14,840 nt of DNA, from positions 1 through 14,840 of the forward strand of contig CAJUEF010000029.1 in assembly GCA_910585035.1 (NCBI GenBank), in the 5' to 3' direction. A program made the translations under genes and the position numbers. Positions 5,266 to 12,620 of this stretch are shown one piece after another; position 1 is the stretch's first letter; every line of letters starts with the position of its first letter. Source of the DNA: an uncultured Christensenellaceae bacterium. Lineage in GTDB: Bacteria; Bacillota; Clostridia; Christensenellales; MGBC116941. The notes under the pieces are model-generated. The model searched no databases. It had not been told where the DNA came from and worked only from the letters and a program-made list of their open reading frames with translations.

Positions 5266-8200
5266 GATAAAGCCCCCCTTATTCTGTTGACACGCCGCAG
5301 CTGGCGAGCCGCTTCTCTCTCGTCAATAGCCTTGTTTGAGTAAAAATTATATGTATCTCCGCCTCTGCGGTTATTGTTTTGGGTGTATTGCCTGTTTTCC
5401 TCTGCTGTTAAAACTCTTTCACCTTTATGCAGCCTTGCGTTATATCCGTCAAAGGGAACATACGAAAGTCCGTTATAATGAGGACTTCCGCCGCCGCCGC
5501 CACTAAACCAGTTTTTGGGGTTTAATTTACTGGTAATTTCTCTTGATTTTTCCGCAACCCACCCCGATATGCGCCCCCAAAGACTTTTTAACCCTAACCA
5601 CAAATTACTCATAATATTAAATCCTGCGTTCCACATATCATTTGCAATGCCTTTAATTGTTCCAACAGGGTCGGAAGCCACGCTCTTAAACCAGCCTGTA
5701 ATACTACTCCACACGCCTTTTATGCCATCCCACAACCTGTTAAATATCTGTTTACCGGCATTACACATGTCATTTGCTTTTTGCTTTATTGAAGAAACTA
5801 TATTGCCTAGCCAATTTTTAATACTGCTAATAATCTTATTAAACCATGTGCCAAGCCAATTTTTAAAACCATTCCAGCTATTTTGCAGAGCCTGTATTGC
5901 ATTTGACATTTTCTCATTTATCCATCCACAGACAGCTTCTACGGCTCTTTGCGTTTGAGAAGTTATGTTGCTCCATATTTCTTTAAGCTTTATTTTAAAC
6001 TGGTCCCATTTGGTGAGCATTGCCCCTGTCTGCATATTTACAGCTTTTTCTATGCCTGGCGTAGCATTTTGAATTTCTTCGGCAACACCGTTATATGCTT
6101 CGTTTGCTTTGAGAATTTGGGCGTCTCTGTTCTCCTGTGCTTTCTGTATCATGGATTTATATTCCTCTTCATTTATTGCTCCTGCATTTTTTAATTTTGC
6201 CGCTTCTCTTATAACCCCCTCATAGGTTTCATTAGCGGCTTTAATTTCTCCATCTCTTTTTTGTGCTGCCGTTGTAAGCATTTCACTTGCCAGCTCTGCC
6301 GATAGTCTGTTTTGGTAATCATTCATTCTCTGGCGAATAACCGCCGCCTCTTCTTCTGTTGCTGAAAGTTCGGTAAGAGCAACATTTCGCATCTCTCCTT
6401 GAAGCATGTTTATCTTTGCGTTTTCTTCGTCTGTTGTTGCTCGGTGTTCCTCAGCAGCTTTTTTGTATATATCATTAATTTGCTGAGTATAGAAATCCAC
6501 CTGTTTTTGCTGCTCTTCACCATGTTTTTTTACTTTATCAATAATCCCTTGCTCATACCCGTCAATTACACCGTCACCTGCGTTAAATGTTTGAGACAAT
6601 AGATTTATTGTCTTTTCCGCATTTTCTTTCATTGCCGTTTTAACCTGCTCACCCATGCTTTGAAATTTAGACACCATATTGCCGGCTATTTCATTTGTAA
6701 CTACTTCATTGTTAATCCTCATGGAGTATAAAGATTTTGTTACTTCATCATCCATTTGCATATACGCCCCTACGGCTGTTTTTGTTTGCTCTGATATAGT
6801 AACTCCCATTTCCCCCGTTGTGGATTTAAACAGGTCCACTTCTGGTATTACTTCTTGTTTAAAATGCTTATAAAGTGCAATACCTCCCGCGGTAAGCGCT
6901 GCTACTCCGCCAACAGCCCAGCCAACAGGACCACTAATAACGGCAACGGCTTTTCCAAACAACGCAGCAGCCCCTCCAGCTTTTGCTATTACAACTGATA
7001 TTTTAGTGAATACAGGTACTATTTTTGAAAACAATATAAGTCCCTTTCCTATTACAGACAACAACGGACCTATAGCAGCGACTAGCGCACCAATTTTTAC
7101 AATAACATCTACTTGTGCAGGGCTTAGATTTTGTATTTTCTCCGCCAGCTTTGAAAGCATACCTGCCACTTTTTCTATTATAGGTAATAGAGCGTCCCCA
7201 ATCTTTATACCAGCAAGTTTAAGATTATTCATAGCCACTTCCATTTTTTTGCCCGGGGTATTCATCATGGTTTCATATGCTTCATCAAGGGCGTTAGTAT
7301 TTGTCTTCATTTCCTGCATTGTTTCGTTATACATATTCATACCCTGCTCGGAAGTCAGCATAAGCATAGCGTTAAGACCTTCAACGCTGCCAAAGAGCTT
7401 TGCCATAGCCGATACATCACTGTCAGACGCCTCCGCAAGCAATTCCAGCTCCTTGTTATAATCCTTAACGCTTTTCTTTAGGTTTTTATATTCGTCTGTG
7501 TTGGTTTTCCCCGCCTTTTCCAGCTCCGCCATCCTTTTGGATGTGCTGCTCACTTTATCGCTTAATTCAGCGAAAGCAGGACTGGCATTAGATAGCTTTT
7601 GCCGCATCTCAGCCAAAAAATTGCCCCATCCTTTAGCCTCGATTGAGCTGACATTGAATTCTATACCCAAAGCCTTTGCAGCGTTTTTCGCTTCATCCGT
7701 TGGTTTAATTATGTTTGAAAAAGCAGCCTTTAAGCCTGTAACGGATTTTGACGTTTGCAGTCCCTGTGCCGTTGTCGTGGCAAGGCTGGAAAACAATTCT
7801 TCCGTAGATACGTTTAATTGTGACGCTATCGGCGCAACATCAGACATAGAGCTTGCCAGCTCACCAAAGGTGGTTTTACCCTTGTTTTGAGTAACGAGCA
7901 TTTGATTAGCTATAACGTCAGCCTTTGAAGCCTCTATGCCATATGTATTTAATATAGATGTAAGCCCATCAACAGCAGTTTCCGCATCGGTAAAGCCGCC
8001 AATAGACGCCTTTGTTGCAACCTCTAAAAATCCTACGGCGTCAGCAGTGTCAACAGATGCGGAAATGGCCTGATATAATCCCTCCGCAAGCTCTGTGGCA
8101 GCCTTGCCCGTCTTATTGGAAAGGTCTAATATGCCGCTTTTTAAATTCTCAATAGGCACTTTCCCGGTGTCTGCTATTGTGGAAACCTTTGCTACACTAT

Positions 8201-8450
8201 CGGCAAAGTCCATAGCAAATTTTGTACTTGCTGTGCCTGCCGCAACTATAGGCAGCGTAACGTATTTAGTCATGGTTTTACCGACGCTGGTTAATTTCTT
8301 GCCTATATTTGCGGTTTCTGAAAGCTTTTCGCTCATATTCTTAGCCGCTGCAACTCCATAGCTTTTAGCTTTTTCCATGTCTCTTTTAAAGCCTTCGATA
8401 TTTGCCCTTATTTCTGTGTATAAAGGCGCAAGCGCAATCCCTCCGTTCAT
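5262..8450 (-). CDS. Tail tape measure protein (TP901 family)
   Basis: This 1062-aa protein is the largest in the window. The TP901 core covers about residues 75-400, beginning MDFADSVAKVSTIADTG and including LSNKTGKAATELAEGLYQAI. Long hydrophobic, Ala/Gly-rich segments at about 443-530 suggest membrane-inserting helices used during DNA entry, followed by a charged coiled-coil region (about 560-800). A Trp-rich tandem pattern comes next (about 850-975; repeated IxxWLGxI / SxxGWxxS units), then a Gly linker and the C-terminal motif YNARLHKGERVLTAEENRQY typical of such proteins. It sets tail length and is placed directly after the frameshifted chaperone genes. Start ATG at 8450 has AAAGGAGG upstream and overlaps the frameshift ORF stop as ATGA. 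Confidence 0.95.
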   Translation of the reverse strand: MNGGIALAPLYTEIRANIEGFKRDMEKAKSYGVAAAKNMSEKLSETANIGKKLTSVGKTMTKYVTLPIVAAGTASTKFAMDFADSVAKVSTIADTGKVPIENLKSGILDLSNKTGKAATELAEGLYQAISASVDTADAVGFLEVATKASIGGFTDAETAVDGLTSILNTYGIEASKADVIANQMLVTQNKGKTTFGELASSMSDVAPIASQLNVSTEELFSSLATTTAQGLQTSKSVTGLKAAFSNIIKPTDEAKNAAKALGIEFNVSSIEAKGWGNFLAEMRQKLSNASPAFAELSDKVSSTSKRMAELEKAGKTNTDEYKNLKKSVKDYNKELELLAEASDSDVSAMAKLFGSVEGLNAMLMLTSEQGMNMYNETMQEMKTNTNALDEAYETMMNTPGKKMEVAMNNLKLAGIKIGDALLPIIEKVAGMLSKLAEKIQNLSPAQVDVIVKIGALVAAIGPLLSVIGKGLILFSKIVPVFTKISVVIAKAGGAAALFGKAVAVISGPVGWAVGGVAALTAGGIALYKHFKQEVIPEVDLFKSTTGEMGVTISEQTKTAVGAYMQMDDEVTKSLYSMRINNEVVTNEIAGNMVSKFQSMGEQVKTAMKENAEKTINLLSQTFNAGDGVIDGYEQGIIDKVKKHGEEQQKQVDFYTQQINDIYKKAAEEHRATTDEENAKINMLQGEMRNVALTELSATEEEAAVIRQRMNDYQNRLSAELASEMLTTAAQKRDGEIKAANETYEGVIREAAKLKNAGAINEEEYKSMIQKAQENRDAQILKANEAYNGVAEEIQNATPGIEKAVNMQTGAMLTKWDQFKIKLKEIWSNITSQTQRAVEAVCGWINEKMSNAIQALQNSWNGFKNWLGTWFNKIISSIKNWLGNIVSSIKQKANDMCNAGKQIFNRLWDGIKGVWSSITGWFKSVASDPVGTIKGIANDMWNAGFNIMSNLWLGLKSLWGRISGWVAEKSREITSKLNPKNWFSGGGGGSPHYNGLSYVPFDGYNARLHKGERVLTAEENRQYTQNNNRRGGDTYNFYSNKAIDEREAARQLRRVNRIRGALS

Positions 8451-8734
8451 GCAATACCTCCTTTTTTGGTTTCATTAATAGCCCCATAGTCTGCATTGGT
8501 TTGTTTTAATCTCCAAAGGGTTTTAAGAAACTCCTTACCATCTTCGCTTTTTTGCATAGCAAATAACCATGCGTCTTTGCGATATAATAAAAAAAGCGAA
8601 TATGGCAGGCTTAAAATGCTTTTAAATTCTAAGCCTGTGTAATCGCTTATCGCTTTAAATTCCCCTGTTGCCGTGCTGTATTCCTTTTCCCAATCCTCTA
8701 AAGGAAAGTATTTGTCTCTTATTGCCTTTCCTAT
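8447..8734 (-). CDS. Tail assembly chaperone C-terminal extension (read by -1 frameshift, gpGT-like)
   Basis: An open frame of 95 codons (from IGKAIRDKYFPLEDW to NETKKGGIA) lies in the -1 frame relative to the upstream ORF and has no usable start of its own; its first ATG leaves only about 36 codons. It begins exactly where the upstream ORF stops: that ORF ends GAG GAA AAA TAG, and a -1 slip in the run of five A gives AAA ATA GGA and continues. The fused product would be about 203 aa. This is the G/GT arrangement of siphovirus tail chaperones, located between major tail protein and tape measure as expected. The slip site (GGAAAAA before the stop) is not the classical XXXYYYZ heptamer, so slippage may depend on the P-site Lys codon next to the stop. 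Confidence 0.82.
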   Translation of the reverse strand: MGKAIRDKYFPLEDWEKEYSTATGEFKAISDYTGLEFKSILSLPYSLFLLYRKDAWLFAMQKSEDGKEFLKTLWRLKQTNADYGAINETKKGGIA

Positions 8735-9057
8735 TTTTCCTCTTGGGATTGGGATTTGCAGTTTGGGTCATTATCTATGTTATTTATTGCCTTTGTAATT
8801 TCCGAAAATATAGCAATTATAGCCTTTTGGGGCAGCTGTTCTATCTGCTCTTTTGTAAATTCCTGTCCGCTGGTATTGTTATTAAGAAAGTCCTTAACAA
8901 TGTCTATTTGCGTGTCCATAAGCTCTTCCTGGCTTTTATCCTCGGACAGCTCACCAAACCTTTTTACAAAAGCCACACTCGGCTGTATAACCTTTACGCT
9001 TTTTCCCTGATATTTAATGTCGATTGTTTCTGTTAAATACTTATCTAAATCCAGCAT
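8731..9057 (-). CDS. Tail assembly chaperone (gpG-like)
   Basis: A 108-aa acidic protein (MLDLDKYLTETIDIKY onward; C-terminal NIDNDPNCKSQSQEEK). Position after the major tail protein and before the tape measure, small size, and a following -1 frame ORF without start identify it as the G-type tail assembly chaperone that binds the tape measure and recruits tail-tube subunits. The ATG directly abuts the stop of the major tail gene (TAAATG). The end contains the A-run at which the ribosome would shift to make the longer GT form. No family name is claimed beyond this functional class. Confidence 0.82.
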   Translation of the reverse strand: MLDLDKYLTETIDIKYQGKSVKVIQPSVAFVKRFGELSEDKSQEELMDTQIDIVKDFLNNNTSGQEFTKEQIEQLPQKAIIAIFSEITKAINNIDNDPNCKSQSQEEK

Positions 9058-9642
9058 TTATTCACTTCCCCCTTCGCCCTGTGTTTCGCCTGGTACTAAC
9101 AGCTCCAATTCTTCATCCGTAAGCTCTTCTTCAAACTCCGCTAAGAAGTTCTTTACATATTCAATGGCGTTTAATTCGGCGTCTATAACCAGCTCTTTAT
9201 CTCCCGAATACTCTAAAGCAAAGCCATTTCCACCCTGTCCAATCATTGTAAAGCGTATTTTTCTGCCATTTTCTTTTGTGTGCACAAATCTTATAAGCAC
9301 AGTTTTTAAATTACTGCCGCCGCCAAAGATTAATTTACGCGCCTTAGTTTTAGGGTCTATGATAAGTGAAGCTGCCGAAAGCATTTCCAGACGTTCCAAA
9401 TCCCATGTAAGAATACCCGTTTTCGCCGTTACTTCCTCTTTGGTTATAAATGATTTAACTGTTTTACCGTATGAATTAATAATATCGTATTTCTCCGGCT
9501 TATACTCGATACTGAATCCGCCTGAGCAATGACCTACATTGTGCGCCTCTGTTTCAATTTCTTCATGAGTAGGTATGGCGCTTTCGCTAAACTCATACAT
9601 ATATACCTCGCCTGCGCCCATGATTATTTCATCTTTTAACAT
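9058..9642 (-). CDS. Major tail (tube) protein
   Basis: A 194-aa protein, beta-rich, with a C-terminal acidic stretch (EEELTDEELELLVPGE). The N-terminus reads MLKDEIIMGAGEVYMYEF, and the internal segment EEVTAKTGILTWDLERLEMLS is typical of tail-tube proteins of Gram-positive siphoviruses. Its place between the tail-completion gene and the chaperone genes is standard. The start at 9642 lies inside the preceding gene (14-bp overlap); the ribosome site ATGGAGGAAAAAGG is just upstream. A terminator-like hairpin sits immediately before that ribosome site (9665-9690), possibly affecting expression. Polymerises into the tail tube through which DNA passes. Confidence 0.82.
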   Translation of the reverse strand: MLKDEIIMGAGEVYMYEFSESAIPTHEEIETEAHNVGHCSGGFSIEYKPEKYDIINSYGKTVKSFITKEEVTAKTGILTWDLERLEMLSAASLIIDPKTKARKLIFGGGSNLKTVLIRFVHTKENGRKIRFTMIGQGGNGFALEYSGDKELVIDAELNAIEYVKNFLAEFEEELTDEELELLVPGETQGEGGSE

Positions 9643-9991
9643 CCTTTTTCCTCCATTTTAAAATAAAAAAGAGCGTATTTTCATACGCTCCGTATTCATC
9701 ATTAAACAAAATACCTCCACCGGACAGTGCGCCTCTAAAAACAATACTTCCATTGCTTTTAAAATCCTTGTTGCTGTCCGCCGAAAAAATTTCTTTTACC
9801 TTTTCCGCTATTTCAAGAGCTTCATCATAGTTCTTTGAAATAACTCTTATTTCAATTTGGCTTTCATTCAAAGTACCGCAAGATACAGGCGCCGCCTTAT
9901 ATGTAATACAAGGCAGCTTTCCTCCTGTGATGGGATATACCATATCCCCAAAGACCTGCTCAAGTTCGTTGCACACTACCTGTTCAAGCAT
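9629..9991 (-). CDS. Tail completion / tail terminator protein
   Basis: A 120-aa protein, MLEQVVCNELEQVFGDMVYPI onward, with EIRVISKNYDEALEIAEKVKEIF and a C-terminal FFILKWRKKD. Size, alpha/beta pattern and position between the HK97 gp10-like protein and the major tail protein correspond to the tail terminator/completion protein (SPP1 gp17-like or lambda U-like), which caps the tail and joins it to the head. The start overlaps the upstream gene by 8 bp. Codons near its end form a strong hairpin followed by a T-run (see 9665-9690). Confidence 0.7.
   Translation of the reverse strand: MLEQVVCNELEQVFGDMVYPITGGKLPCITYKAAPVSCGTLNESQIEIRVISKNYDEALEIAEKVKEIFSADSNKDFKSNGSIVFRGALSGGGILFNDEYGAYENTLFFILKWRKKDVKR
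9665..9690 (-). terminator. Terminator-like hairpin inside the 3' end of the tail-completion gene
   Basis: On the minus strand GAGCGTAT-GAAA-ATACGCTC forms a perfect 8-bp stem closed by a GNRA-type GAAA loop, followed directly by TTTTTTATTTT. It lies in coding sequence, just before the ribosome site of the major tail gene, at the head-tail boundary. It may be a partial terminator, a transcript-end stabiliser or an RNA cleavage boundary. Confidence 0.7.
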
Positions 9992-10409
9992 TGCCTGTAC
10001 CCTTTGCCAGTATTTTAGAAATATTGTTTTTTTCCTTATCCCTAGCCCTTTCTAAAAACGGATTAGGCTTTTGACCTCTTGTCTTATGTCCTCCTTTATA
10101 TTTGCCTGAGCTTGCAACGTATGTCCACTCTGTTTTCCGTCCGTTGCCGTCTTTGGCATATATGCCTGTACCCTGATGAACATATGGGGCGTATTCCAGC
10201 ATACTGCCTATTCTTCCCACAATCTCGCCATCCTCAAATTTGCATGAGCTGTTAATTGAAGCTCTGAGTATTCCCGTGTCGACAGGACATTCCTTTTTCG
10301 CCGCTGCTTCCACCTTTAGAGCAGCCGTCTGCATATTTTTAAAAAGCTGCCCTACGATTTTAGCCGTTGCTTTATCAACACTATGCTGAAATCCTTTATT
10401 GTCACTCAT
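9984..10409 (-). CDS. HK97 gp10-like head-tail joining protein
   Basis: A 141-aa basic protein. The central segment AAAKKECPVDTGILRASI is the signature of the HK97 gp10-like family, followed by GSMLEYAPYVHQGTGIYA and the C-terminal HKTRGQKPNPFLERA, also conserved in the family. The protein acts at the head-tail interface, likely in tail completion. The start at 10409 overlaps the upstream gene by 8 bp, and its stop overlaps the next start by 8 bp, consistent with a tightly packed operon with coupled translation. Confidence 0.88.
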   Translation of the reverse strand: MSDNKGFQHSVDKATAKIVGQLFKNMQTAALKVEAAAKKECPVDTGILRASINSSCKFEDGEIVGRIGSMLEYAPYVHQGTGIYAKDGNGRKTEWTYVASSGKYKGGHKTRGQKPNPFLERARDKEKNNISKILAKGTGNA

Positions 10410-10734
10410 GTAATTCCACCCTCTTTAAGAGCATTTCCGTCATTCTCCGCCCTTCTATAACTGAGATAATGTCATATAATACATTTTCCTTTTTGTCGTA
10501 CAGCCTGTTTACAGCCTTTTTTATGTCCTTGGCATTGGTTATGCCTGTATGGGTGCTTAATGTATAATCTACACTTGCCACCGTTCTTGTTTCGCATTTA
10601 GGCTTAATAGCTACATTTATATCCCTTTCCCTTTGCCAAACCTGCACCCTTGCACCTGTGGGAGATTTTACGGTTTCCAGCCTTTGCAATTCATATTCTT
10701 TGCGCATATCCGCTTTTACAGACAATCTAATCAC
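10402..10734 (-). CDS. Head closure / head-tail joining protein
   Basis: A 110-aa protein with MIRLSVKADMRKEYELQRLE, KSPTGARVQVWQRERDINVAI, and a C-terminal LYDIISVIEGRRMTEMLLKRV. The beta-barrel-like pattern and position between the connector and the gp10-like protein match head-closure proteins (SPP1 gp16 / HK97 gp7-8 class). The start overlaps the upstream stop as ATGA. No cysteine or metal motif is seen. The class is inferred from gene order and size more than from a distinctive motif. Confidence 0.7.
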   Translation of the reverse strand: MIRLSVKADMRKEYELQRLETVKSPTGARVQVWQRERDINVAIKPKCETRTVASVDYTLSTHTGITNAKDIKKAVNRLYDKKENVLYDIISVIEGRRMTEMLLKRVELHE

Positions 10735-11069
10735 CTCCTGGGCAAACGCCGATAACGCCGCAAAACCGCCTTTATATCCTCCGGCAAATCCCGACTATAT
10801 GTTTGGCTGCCGCCATAAGCAAAGCTTTCGGACTGTAACCCCTCAGAGCCTACACGGTTATATGCTGTCATTGCCACGTCCGCGGCAGTAAAGCAAAGGT
10901 CTTTAGGCAGCTTTTCCAGCCCTGTATAGTTAAGCACCGAATATATAGCCCCTCTTATAAGGGATAGCAACAGCTCGTCTTTTTCATCTAAAGAAACATT
11001 GTCAAGACGTAGGGCCATTACCCTATATACGTCATTTACCGCATTATCAATGCTGCTATAGCTTTTCAT
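10731..11069 (-). CDS. Head-tail connector (gp6-like adaptor)
   Basis: A 112-aa mostly helical protein with EKDELLLSLIRGAIYSVLNYTG and a Tyr/Arg-rich C-terminus (LRRYRRLPRR). Helical content, size and location directly after the major capsid gene match the HK97 gp6-like / SPP1 gp15-like connector, which forms a ring below the portal. The ATG at 11069 lies two bases past the capsid stop, with a GGAGC site inside the end of the capsid gene. Confidence 0.75.
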   Translation of the reverse strand: MKSYSSIDNAVNDVYRVMALRLDNVSLDEKDELLLSLIRGAIYSVLNYTGLEKLPKDLCFTAADVAMTAYNRVGSEGLQSESFAYGGSQTYSRDLPEDIKAVLRRYRRLPRR

Positions 11070-11071
11070 AA

Positions 11072-11950
11072 TTAAGCTCCTGCTGCGGCTTCTTGTGTCT
11101 TAACTACGTTAGTAACTTCCACTTTTGCAGGGTCGTCGTCTGCTGATGTGCCAATAGAATAATTAATTACTGCAATGGCTTCATTTCTCAACACCGTTGC
11201 GCCGTACTTACAAAGCCCCCTTATACCGTCCGTAAAGCTGTTTTGAAGTCTTAAAGCTTCGACTTTGTCAATCTGCTTTGCTCCACCTGTAGAGCCTTTA
11301 TAGTAAGCTATTATCTGATTTGCCGGTAATTCCTCACTGCAAATCAGCTGCAGCCCTGCAATCCTTTGACCTTCCACAATGCCATTAGCAAGCACATTGG
11401 GACTTGCGGTAAATCTCCTGTCTTTTGAAAGCAGCCCAAGCACCGCCGCATTAACCACGCAGTAGCGGTCTGCCTTTGGCACTTTTTGCTGACTCAAAGC
11501 CGTGCTTAAATCCACAATGTAGTTATATGCGCTCTTGGCTGTTATAACTGTCTTATTGGACTTTGAGCCTATAACGTTGCTGCTCTTTGCTCCCGCAGAC
11601 ATAACGCCGTAAACGTATGTGTCATAGGTTTCTGCAATTAGTGCCCCATGCTCTCTTGTTGCTTCTTTCATAATATCGCTTTTAAGCTGTGCAGCGTCAC
11701 AGTCATCCAAACTAAAGGCAAAATATTTTTGCTGGTCAAAGGTCAGCTCAATAGGCGTCATGTTAATATCTTCCCATGCTATCGTGCCTTCATAATCCTT
11801 AATTGTGCCCGCTCCCATGCGGTTAAAAATAACCTTTTCACCCTGAATGCTGGTTGGCTTTGTTATTGTCGCTTCAACTGTTGAAATACTGTGGAAGTTT
11901 GCGAGTATAGCTCCCTCCCATAACGTTGGCTTAAAACTTTCTACTGACAT
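11072..11950 (-). CDS. Major capsid protein (HK97 fold)
   Basis: A 292-aa protein. The N-terminal KPTLWEGAILANFHSISTVE and the segments DWEGTIAWED-like (here DYEGTIAWEDI), QQKYFAFSLDDCDAAQ, ADRYCVVNAAVLGLLSKD and NEAIAVINYS are characteristic of short major capsid proteins of clostridial siphoviruses, presumed HK97-fold. There is no attached protease or long N-terminal delta domain, consistent with a separate scaffold encoded just upstream. The ribosome site AAGGAGATG precedes the ATG at 11950, leaving 14 bp after the scaffold stop. It assembles the icosahedral shell. Confidence 0.9.
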   Translation of the reverse strand: MSVESFKPTLWEGAILANFHSISTVEATITKPTSIQGEKVIFNRMGAGTIKDYEGTIAWEDINMTPIELTFDQQKYFAFSLDDCDAAQLKSDIMKEATREHGALIAETYDTYVYGVMSAGAKSSNVIGSKSNKTVITAKSAYNYIVDLSTALSQQKVPKADRYCVVNAAVLGLLSKDRRFTASPNVLANGIVEGQRIAGLQLICSEELPANQIIAYYKGSTGGAKQIDKVEALRLQNSFTDGIRGLCKYGATVLRNEAIAVINYSIGTSADDDPAKVEVTNVVKTQEAAAGA

Positions 11951-11964
11951 TTAAAATCATCTCC

Positions 11965-12558
11965 TTATATTTTTATAAATTGTTCGGCTACCTGTTCAGC
12001 CGTCATGTTGTCCGCATTACTTACTAAGTTTTCATAGGTGTTTACTTCTGCGCTGTCACTGCCGGCAGCAGGAGGAACACCCGCAAGCGTGGTTTCAAAT
12101 AAGTCCTTGTACTGCTCCTTAATATCCTTCATTTGTTCGTCAATCCCTGTGACCTTGCCTTGTTCATCTATACCCAGCTTTGACTTATCGAATTTGCCCG
12201 CAAGTAATTCTCCGTGTTTAGCTCCGCTTTTGGAAAGCGCGCTGTTTATAGCGTTATCCAGGGTTAAACCCTTAATTTTGTTCTCACTGTCTGCTTTAAG
12301 CTGCTTTATTGTCTCCTCATGCTGCTTAATAATTTCTTGCAGCTTTTCACCGTCTGCACCTGACTGTTTAAGCTCGCCTATTGTTTTCTGCGCTTCTAAC
12401 AGCTGCCCTTCCGCATTCTCTTTCTGCTCCTGCAGCCTTTTGTACTTCTGTTCAATGTTCTCCTCCTTTGTAATATAGATTTTTTCCTCTTTCATTCCGC
12501 CAATGATTTTTTGTATATCCTCTGCGGAATACCCCAGCTTTTTTAATAGCTCTTCCAT
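11965..12558 (-). CDS. Capsid scaffolding protein (phage GP20-like)
   Basis: A 197-aa protein from the ATG at 12558 (MEELLKKLGYSAEDIQKI), preceded by AAGGAGG at good distance. An in-frame ATG twelve codons earlier (12594) lies inside the terminator hairpin and has no ribosome site, so it is rejected. Residues about 30-110 form a highly charged coiled coil rich in Glu/Lys/Gln, and the C-terminus (NADNMTAEQVAEQFIKI) resembles the capsid-binding helix of the GP20 scaffold family. It directs assembly of the procapsid and is then removed. It is the first gene of the head operon in this window, directly after the terminator closing cassette 2. Confidence 0.88.
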   Translation of the reverse strand: MEELLKKLGYSAEDIQKIIGGMKEEKIYITKEENIEQKYKRLQEQKENAEGQLLEAQKTIGELKQSGADGEKLQEIIKQHEETIKQLKADSENKIKGLTLDNAINSALSKSGAKHGELLAGKFDKSKLGIDEQGKVTGIDEQMKDIKEQYKDLFETTLAGVPPAAGSDSAEVNTYENLVSNADNMTAEQVAEQFIKI

Positions 12559-12583
12559 CTCTAACCTCCTTAAATTTGTGTAT

Positions 12584-12611
12584 AAAAAAAGCACCCTTAA
12601 AGGATGCTTTT
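12584..12611 (-). terminator. Intrinsic terminator after antirepressor 2
   Basis: On the minus strand AAAAGCA pairs with TGCTTTT, one mismatch, then CC/GG and a 5-nt loop, ending in seven T (12590-12584). It lies just past the antirepressor 2 stop and before the scaffold gene, closing cassette 2. Late transcription of head genes that comes from upstream must pass it or start after it; I see no convincing promoter between it and the scaffold gene. Confidence 0.8.
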
Positions 12612-12620
12612 ATTACTTTG

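Noticed and set aside
5515..8361. Several plus-strand open frames opposite the tape measure gene
   Set aside because: They are shadows of a long well-supported minus-strand gene, with no ribosome sites and no recognisable products.
8668..9036. Hydrophobic plus-strand ORF that might look like a membrane protein or holin
   Set aside because: Antisense to the tail chaperone frames; no ribosome site; hydrophobicity follows from reading Lys/Glu-rich codons on the other strand.
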